From contig JAHJOQ010000103.1 of the NCBI GenBank assembly GCA_018820315.1, positions 1-64,000 on the forward strand: 64,000 nucleotides of DNA, given 5' to 3'. The stretch comes from Candidatus Zixiibacteriota bacterium (GTDB lineage: Bacteria > Zixibacteria > MSB-5A5 > JAABVY01 > JAHJOQ01). The notes under the pieces were generated by a model. The model saw only the letters and a list, made by a program, of their open reading frames with translations. It was not told the DNA's origin and searched no databases. Each line of letters begins with the position of its first letter. The stretch's first letter is position 1. Of this stretch, positions 58,442 through 64,000 are shown piece by piece. The position numbers were made by a program, and so were the translations under genes.

Positions 58442-60040
58442 ATGAAAATGGTTGAGAAGTCGCCTATACTCTCGCTGGGTGGGATAGTGTTTGTGAGTGC
58501 CTTTATGCTGGCAACCTCACTGTATGCAAACCAATCACCTATGTGGGGGAATCTTGAGCCGGGGCAGTATGCCATCGGATTTAAGACTGTCGAAGAATAC
58601 GATTATTCGAGAACATTTCGTACTAAGAGAGACTATTTCGGTCAACCGCGCGAGGGCGAACGAGCGCGGCCGATCCAGATTTGTATTTGGTATCCGGCAG
58701 TTGGCGCTGCTGATGATATGGCAATGGTCTACGGGGAATACGCATTTCCTTATCCGACTGACGACCGCTTCATGGATCTGGTGAGTAATTACCAGAATCG
58801 GGATGTGCAGGTCGTGGGTCGCATGGCGGGAAACAATCGCGGATTGCCGCTGGATCTTGCGAATGTTGAACTCGCTGCAGTCAGAGACGCCGCTCCTCAG
58901 GAGGGATTGTTCCCACTGATTGTCTACCATCCCAATCTTGAAACAAGCTATTGTGATAATGTTGTTCTGTGCGAATATCTGGCGAGCCATGGTTTCATTG
59001 CAGCAACAACTCACCCACTCGGCAGCGTCCGTCTTTCACCGCAATTGAATCAGGCCGATCTCGAGTCTTTCACCAGAGATATGGAGTTTGTAGCCGGGTA
59101 TATGCGCCACTTTCCGAACATAGATCCCGACAGGCTGGGAGTTATTGGCTTTGGCTCAGGCGGTATCAGTGCGCTGCTGATGCAGATGCGCAATTCTGAC
59201 GTCGATGCCGTCGTCGATCTCGGGGGTGCGCTGACATCTGCGCCGTTGTTTAAACTCGTGAAGGGTTCAGCGAGCTATAATCCCGCGAGTGCCAAAGTGC
59301 CACTGCTGGAGATGTACAGCGATATTGAACATGCACCCGACATGACACTCCTCGATTCACTCAAATATGCAGAGAAATACTTCTGTGCGCTCAACGGCCT
59401 GAATCATCACGACTTCTCGATCGGGAGTTTCGTTGCGAGCATGACACCGGATAGCACTGGCGCTGTCAGACTGGAAGGCGTCCATGGCTACGAGAAAATC
59501 TGCGATTATGTGAATCACTTTTTCAAAGCGCAATTGACGGATGATGCTGAGAGTGTCGAGTTTCTGAAGAGAACCCCCGCTGAGAACGGATTCGATGCCG
59601 CCGCTGTATCATTCAACTATCAGGAAGGGGAGAAGCCGCCTCCGACGGAGCTTGAGTTCACGGAGGCGCTGCGCGCGGGCATGATTGCAGAAGCTGTTCA
59701 GGCTTACGAGCAGATTAAGGCGTCCAATTCGGGACAGATTCCGTTTCAGGAAGCGATGCTGAACATGATGGGCTATCAGCTTCTTGGCGCGAGCCGCGTC
59801 GAGGATGCCCTCGCATTGTTCAAGATGAACGCCGAGGCGTTCCCGAATTCCGCGAACTGCTGGGACAGTTATGCTGACGGAGCGCTGGCAAGCGGAGACA
59901 CTGACCTTGCTGCCAAATGCTACCGTACTGTGCTCAAGGTCCTGCCAAACGATATCGGGACAGATGAACAAACCAAGGAAGTGATTCGCAGTAACGCCGA
60001 GCAGTTCCTTCGGGGCCTTGGTGACGAGAATCAAGAATAG
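58442..60040 (+). CDS. Secreted alpha/beta-hydrolase-fold protein with C-terminal TPR
   Basis: 532 aa with an N-terminal signal peptide ('LGGIVFVSAFMLATSLYA'). The fold is like that of dienelactone-hydrolase/PAF-acetylhydrolase proteins: 'RPIQICIWYPAVG', 'PLIVYHPNLETSYCDNVVLC' 'EYLASHGFIAATTHP', 'DPDRLGVIGFGSGGISALL', 'GLNHHDFSIG' and 'GVHGYEKICDYVNHFF'. At the nucleophile elbow the sequence is GFGSGG rather than GFSxGG, so Gly occupies the usual Ser position and Ser is one place later. A TPR-like tail (about 400-520) follows. It is co-transcribed with the aldo-keto reductase (28-base gap). Confidence 0.78.
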   Translation: MKMVEKSPILSLGGIVFVSAFMLATSLYANQSPMWGNLEPGQYAIGFKTVEEYDYSRTFRTKRDYFGQPREGERARPIQICIWYPAVGAADDMAMVYGEYAFPYPTDDRFMDLVSNYQNRDVQVVGRMAGNNRGLPLDLANVELAAVRDAAPQEGLFPLIVYHPNLETSYCDNVVLCEYLASHGFIAATTHPLGSVRLSPQLNQADLESFTRDMEFVAGYMRHFPNIDPDRLGVIGFGSGGISALLMQMRNSDVDAVVDLGGALTSAPLFKLVKGSASYNPASAKVPLLEMYSDIEHAPDMTLLDSLKYAEKYFCALNGLNHHDFSIGSFVASMTPDSTGAVRLEGVHGYEKICDYVNHFFKAQLTDDAESVEFLKRTPAENGFDAAAVSFNYQEGEKPPPTELEFTEALRAGMIAEAVQAYEQIKASNSGQIPFQEAMLNMMGYQLLGASRVEDALALFKMNAEAFPNSANCWDSYADGALASGDTDLAAKCYRTVLKVLPNDIGTDEQTKEVIRSNAEQFLRGLGDENQE

Positions 60041-60068
60041 AAATTTAGCGAATAAGAGTGAGGACATA

Positions 60069-61292
60069 ATGCCGGAGAAAAACTCAGATTACACCAGGCG
60101 GAATTTTCTGACCGCCGCCGCGGCTGGCCTGGCCAGCGCCGGATTAGCTGGACTTTCCCCGGGCGTAGCTCTTGCGCAGGAGGTTGAGAAAGCCGGCAAG
60201 AAAGAGCCAGGGATCATCACGAGACAACTTGGGAAAAGTGGCCCTCGAATCCCAATCGTAAGCATGGGGGCGATGAATTCTAATAACCCGGAGATCATAG
60301 AAGCTTCCTTTGAACTCGGGATACGTCATTTTGACACGGCAGCCAATTATCAGTACGGTCGAAATGAGCAGATGCTTGGCAGGACAATTGAGAAGATGGG
60401 CGTAAGAGACAAAGTGATAATCGGCACCAAGGTCCACACACCGGCTCAGAGACGCGGTCTTTCGCCGAAGGAGTCGAAGCAGAAATTTATCAAGTCGGTC
60501 GAAGCCAGTCTCAAGCGGCTCAGGACGGACTATGTTGACCTTCTCTATGTTCACGATGTGGGTGATGTTGAGACAATCAGAGATGGGGCTATTCAAGAGG
60601 CGGTGAGCATCCTGAAGGATCAGAAGAAGATCCGGTTTGCCGGGGCGGCCACTCACTCCAATATGGCAGATGTCATCAATGAGATTACTGCCGGTGGATT
60701 CTATGATGTAGTCCTGACGGCTATAAACTTCACCATGGCCGATGATGCCGCCTTGCTGAATTCCATTAAGAACGCTGCAGATAAAGGCGTTAGCATTGTC
60801 GCTATGAAGACATTGGCCGGTGGATCGCGATGGCCGAATCCGGAATCACGAAGGAACTATTCATCGACGACCATAGCGCGTGCCGCTCTCAAATGGGTGA
60901 TGCGCAACGAGAGCATCTGCACATGCATCCCGGGCTATGCGAACTACGAGCACATGAACGAAAATTTCGCGATGGCCTCCGATCTCGAATACACGGATGA
61001 AGAGAAGAGCCTTTTGTCCGACAACAGCATCATTCTGGGTTTAGGATTTTGCCGTCAGTGTCGCGAATGTCTTGCAAGCTGCACGAGCGGGACGGACATA
61101 CCGACTTTGATGAGAACGCATATGTACTCGGCGCAGTATTCGAATTTCCATCATGCGCGTATGACGCTGGATGAAATCCCGGCTCGTGCCGGGCTGACCA
61201 ATTGCTCGTCATGCTCGGAATGCACGGCCAAATGTGCCAATACGGTCGATATCGATCGCCGGATCGATGAACTGAAGCAGATGTACGGATAG
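60069..61292 (+). CDS. Tat-exported aldo/keto reductase with C-terminal ferredoxin-like Cys motifs
   Basis: A twin-arginine signal ('YTRRNFLTAAAAGLASAG') precedes an aldo/keto reductase barrel: 'FDTAANYQYGRNEQMLGRTI' (catalytic Asp and Tyr), 'TKVHTP' (Lys) and 'DLLYVHDVGD' (His). The last 90 residues hold two Cys groups, 'CRQCRECLASC' and 'CSSCSECTAKCANTVDIDRR', able to bind one or two [4Fe-4S] clusters. Such proteins are predicted oxidoreductases of unknown substrate. I start at ATG 60069, after GAGG; an upstream TTG/GTG lies within the previous gene. Confidence 0.88.
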   Translation: MPEKNSDYTRRNFLTAAAAGLASAGLAGLSPGVALAQEVEKAGKKEPGIITRQLGKSGPRIPIVSMGAMNSNNPEIIEASFELGIRHFDTAANYQYGRNEQMLGRTIEKMGVRDKVIIGTKVHTPAQRRGLSPKESKQKFIKSVEASLKRLRTDYVDLLYVHDVGDVETIRDGAIQEAVSILKDQKKIRFAGAATHSNMADVINEITAGGFYDVVLTAINFTMADDAALLNSIKNAADKGVSIVAMKTLAGGSRWPNPESRRNYSSTTIARAALKWVMRNESICTCIPGYANYEHMNENFAMASDLEYTDEEKSLLSDNSIILGLGFCRQCRECLASCTSGTDIPTLMRTHMYSAQYSNFHHARMTLDEIPARAGLTNCSSCSECTAKCANTVDIDRRIDELKQMYG

Positions 61293-61325
61293 CCGCTGCG
61301 GCATTATCACGACACCTCCTCAGAG

Positions 61326-61349
61326 CCGTCAGGATTCCCATCCTGACGG
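61326..61349. repeat. Family-B palindrome after the aldo/keto reductase gene
   Basis: CCGTCAGGAT-TCCC-ATCCTGACGG, a 10-bp perfect stem, 33 bases past the stop codon. The same form as at 13525. Confidence 0.78.
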
Positions 61350-61577
61350 AAATCTGTGGCGCGAATTTTAATATTGCCGTTTCAAACTGAAACCTGTATA
61401 GTTGCGGCGTGTCCAAGATTTGCTCGAAACAGATGTGATGCCAGAGATGGTCTCCGTGGGAGACGAAAGTCTGCTCACTCCTATGCACGCAAGTCGGGTT
61501 TGGTGTAAGCTGTTAATTTGGCAAAAAATAGGCCAACTTGTAGATGAGAAATTCGTATTTTTGCCGACATTTGTATT

Positions 61578-61940
61578 ATGAGTATTGAGGCATACAGACA
61601 TTTCAAGTATGAGATGGCGTTGGGCGCAGATGTACCAATGCCGGAACCGAAGATCGACTTCTATCCTCACAATCAATTCACATTGCAGCAGTATCTTCAT
61701 ATTCTGTGCAAAGTGCATGTCGGTTCTCTGGGCAAGTTGAACGGGAAGTGGAAGTTTGGTGAGGATGCACCCCCGAATGTACGTCTGAGTTCGCGGCCCG
61801 ATATTGTTCAACTTTTCGACTTTGCCGAGAAAATGGGAATCATTGAGGCGAAGCCTTCCGAGGGAGGAGAATCGACTGATTTTCAGCCCTATCAGTTGTC
61901 CAAACAGTACTGGGATAAATTCGACAAATACGGTGAGTAG
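61578..61940 (+). CDS. Hypothetical small protein
   Basis: 120 aa ('MSIEAYRHFKYEMALGADVP' ... 'SKQYWDKFDKYGE'), soluble and rich in aromatic residues. No family recognised. It has no clear ribosome-binding site. Codon use and the ordinary amino-acid balance argue that it is real. It ends 10 bases from the convergent histidine kinase gene. Confidence 0.5.
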   Translation: MSIEAYRHFKYEMALGADVPMPEPKIDFYPHNQFTLQQYLHILCKVHVGSLGKLNGKWKFGEDAPPNVRLSSRPDIVQLFDFAEKMGIIEAKPSEGGESTDFQPYQLSKQYWDKFDKYGE

Positions 61941-61950
61941 AATCCCACTG

Positions 61951-63279
61951 TTACTTATTTGCAGCCTGCAGCGTAAACGAAAACTTAGCTCCCTCACCAA
62001 GTCTCGATTCTGCCCAAATTCGCCCACCATGCCGTTGAACTATTCTCTCCACCAGCGCGAGCCCGATGCCCGAACCTTCGAAGTCAGATACATCATGAAG
62101 TCGCTCGAATACTTTGAACAGCTTGCCGGAATACTTCTGGTCGAAGCCTACGCCGTTGTCACAGACTGAGTAAACGATTTCACTACCGGACGCGGCGCCC
62201 TCTATTCGTATCTCGGCGACTTCGCGAGGCTTTGTGAACTTGATTGCATTCGAAAGCAAGTTGAGGAATACTTCGCGGATCAGGGTTTCGTCGCCGAAAG
62301 CATGCGGAATAGCGTCTATTTCGCAATGTATCTTCCTGTCACGATTGTTCTGGTTAAGTTGCTCGAAAGCCTCTGTTGCCAGCTTATGCATGTCTATGCG
62401 GGATCGATTGACTTCCCTTCGACCAAGGCGAGAAAACGCAAGCAACTCATCTATAAGCTTGCCCATACATTTGGCATTCCTACGTATGATATCGAGTAGC
62501 CGTTTTCCTTCACGGTCTAATTTTGGCGCATACTCCATTTCTAGTGTATGGGAAAATCCATCAATAGCCCGCAATGGCGCCCGCAGATCGTGTGAAACAG
62601 AGTACGCAAAAGAATCGAGTTCTCTATTGGAGATGGTGAGTTCGTTAGTTCGCTTCTCTACCCGTTTCTCCAGTTCGTCGTTTACTCTACTGATCTCTTT
62701 TGCCAGCTTTGTCTCGGTGATATCCGAAATGCAGAGGTTAACATGATTGCACGTATTTTCGCGATCTCTTACGGTCCTCCCCTTGACAAGCGCAACAAGG
62801 ACATCTTCGTTTGATCTCTTCAACTGCAATTCGCAACTCTGAGTCGTCTCAGTTTGATGCAGCCGTGCGAAAAGCATGTAGTATTCATCCTGATCACAAT
62901 CGAAGACAAATTGAGAGAATGGCCGATTTATGATCCCGGTGCGGTCAATCCCCAGCATCTCGGTAATCGTGAGATTTGCCTGAACGATTAGTCCCTTCTC
63001 GGACAGCGCAAGATATCCTACCGGTGCGAAGTCGTATAGATCTGAGAACTTGTCTCTCGATTCGACAAGCGCTATCTGGGCAGCGCGCAGTTCCTCATTC
63101 TGGATATCGAGCTCGATCTGGTGAACACTCAGCTCGTGCACAAGGGTGCGAATGTCTTCCGGACCTAAGCTTGGAGGAGAATCTGGAAGGTGATCAAGAA
63201 AAGCCTCGGCTCGGCGCCGAAGATCAGAAGCGCTATTCGAAGTGCTCTTCTTCGCCCCATGTGATTCCGGAATCAGCAT
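61951..63279 (-). CDS. PAS-domain sensor histidine kinase
   Basis: 442 aa, no membrane helices, so cytoplasmic. An N-terminal helix-rich lead ('PEDIRTLVHELSVHQIELDI' 'QNEEL') is followed by a PAS domain (about 80-200: 'FAPVGYLALSEKGLIVQANL'). The HisKA domain has the phospho-acceptor His in 'AYSVSHDLRAPLRAI' (near 228), and the HATPase_c domain has N 'FLNLLSNAIKF', G1 'VCDNGVGF' and G2 'GSGIGLALVERIV'. No response regulator is adjacent in the window; the truncated upstream gene, also PAS-bearing, may be part of the same pathway. Confidence 0.92.
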   Translation of the reverse strand: MLIPESHGAKKSTSNSASDLRRRAEAFLDHLPDSPPSLGPEDIRTLVHELSVHQIELDIQNEELRAAQIALVESRDKFSDLYDFAPVGYLALSEKGLIVQANLTITEMLGIDRTGIINRPFSQFVFDCDQDEYYMLFARLHQTETTQSCELQLKRSNEDVLVALVKGRTVRDRENTCNHVNLCISDITETKLAKEISRVNDELEKRVEKRTNELTISNRELDSFAYSVSHDLRAPLRAIDGFSHTLEMEYAPKLDREGKRLLDIIRRNAKCMGKLIDELLAFSRLGRREVNRSRIDMHKLATEAFEQLNQNNRDRKIHCEIDAIPHAFGDETLIREVFLNLLSNAIKFTKPREVAEIRIEGAASGSEIVYSVCDNGVGFDQKYSGKLFKVFERLHDVSDFEGSGIGLALVERIVQRHGGRIWAESRLGEGAKFSFTLQAANK

Positions 63280-63410
63280 CAGCTTTCCAATCTGCCCGGA
63301 TCGATATTCTCGAAGATTGATGGATTTGAAAATCTATCTGCTTTGCCAGCCACTATTTGGTTTCTGGCATCCCAATCGGGCATAATTTCAGATCAAAGAC
63401 TCGCCATATC

Positions 63411-64000
63411 TCAGGACATTTCGCTTCGTTCGGAATCTGCGATGTCTGTCACGCTGATTGTCAGGCCAATAATGGCCCCGTCAGCCACCACTGGTCCAAT
63501 TCGCCCCTCGAACATTCGGGTTTGTCTATTCTTCACCTTGAACTCGAATACGTAGCTTTCAGATTCGCCGGTCTCTCCGACTCTACTCAGGATTTTCCGT
63601 ACCTTGGATTTGTGCCGTGATGGAATAAAGTCATAGAGCGGATATCCTTCCATTCTATCACGCGGCAGACCAAGAAAGGGGCGATTAACAAACTGTATGA
63701 GGCCCCTTACATCCAGGAACAAAAGGTGGTCAGTCGAGAATTCGGTGAGCGTGGTCCAGCGAGCTTGTACCTCGCGCAATTGCAGCTCCAGAGTCTTAGT
63801 TTGGGTAATGTCCTGCACCGTTCCAACCATACTGATTGCTTCCCCTGTTGCGTCGAAGCTGACTTCGCCCCAGACTCGGATATACTTTGTCTCCCCGGCA
63901 TCTCTCTCAATTATACGGTGAGTCAGCTCATAGTTACTTTGCTTCTTGTATTCCTCGATAGCTTCTTTCGACATGATTTCACTATCATCCGGGTGTACGA
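63411..64000 (-). CDS. PAS-domain signalling protein, 5'-truncated by the window edge
   Basis: The frame is open to the right edge. Codons before the in-frame ATG at 63974 read '...VHPDDSEI', the normal interior of a PAS domain, so that ATG is internal and the gene begins outside. Visible: the end of one PAS with its PAC ('RVWGEVSFDATGEAISMVGT' 'VQDIT'), then a second PAS/PAC (about 63411-63780: 'DHLLFLDVRGLIQFVNRPFL' 'GLPRDRMEGYPLYDFI'). It ends at 63411 without a kinase domain. The histidine kinase gene follows 131 bases later in the same direction. Confidence 0.85.
   Translation of the reverse strand, partial: VHPDDSEIMSKEAIEEYKKQSNYELTHRIIERDAGETKYIRVWGEVSFDATGEAISMVGTVQDITQTKTLELQLREVQARWTTLTEFSTDHLLFLDVRGLIQFVNRPFLGLPRDRMEGYPLYDFIPSRHKSKVRKILSRVGETGESESYVFEFKVKNRQTRMFEGRIGPVVADGAIIGLTISVTDIADSERSEMS

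Overview
This 64-kb window is a gene-dense piece of a bacterial chromosome. Secreted proteins carry dockerin-like repeats of the form DxDxSGxVDIDDVVYLIAYIFSGGP, a signature I associate with the FCB superphylum and especially candidate division Zixibacteria. Bacteroidota-like families (rSAM/lipoprotein pair, DUF4846, DUF3857 transglutaminases, SDR-type threonine dehydrogenase) agree. Octaheme cytochrome c, cytochrome bd oxidase and mercury-methylation genes suggest a sediment or groundwater organism with anaerobic or microaerobic respiration. The taxon is an inference; no rRNA or tRNA gene was seen.

Layout: 0-4.2 kb, a truncated transglutaminase-like gene, a methyltransferase, two tandem dockerin proteins and a DUF4846 protein. 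4.4-6.2 kb, an Fe-S carrier pair (Mrp-DUF971 and Nfu). 6.4-10 kb, a Fic protein under a palindromic operator, then threonine catabolism (SDR-type Tdh, Kbl). 10-11.6 kb, a REP-associated transposase (RAYT) with its palindromes. 11.7-16 kb, hypothetical, HAD and lipoprotein genes. 16.2-22 kb, a cyclic-nucleotide-binding/aspartase fusion, a dockerin-bearing M1 peptidase and an octaheme cytochrome. 23-29 kb, an rSAM/lipoprotein pair and two DUF3857 proteins, one of which has lost its catalytic triad. 29-34 kb, transporters. 34-37 kb, a pterin operon (FolE2, C-x5-HGH PTPS, CDP-alcohol phosphatidyltransferase, SDR). 37.4-39.8 kb, cydAB.

The most notable locus is 39.86-43.0 kb: an ArsR-type regulator with an operator over its own start codon, a thioredoxin-like membrane protein, a CcdA-like protein, and hgcA-hgcB, the mercury-methylation pair. 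All five proteins carry a vicinal Cys-Cys pair.

The right part holds a zinc-ribbon/LemA/HtpX-like cassette, an Apea-type HEPN protein, Tex, RsgA with an attenuator-like leader containing a 17-codon ORF, and a sigma-54 circuit: an enhancer-binding protein followed by a consensus -24/-12 promoter and a lipoprotein-TPR-TPR/HD-GYP operon. An alpha/beta-hydrolase-fold/TPR protein, a Tat-exported ferredoxin-like aldo-keto reductase, a histidine kinase and a truncated PAS protein close the window.

Short palindromic repeats of at least three families fill many gene ends. In several places they supply the last codons or the stop codon of the adjacent gene. Three genes (Fic, DUF401, arsR) have strong -35/-10 boxes ending 5-6 bases before the ATG, so their transcripts are probably leaderless.
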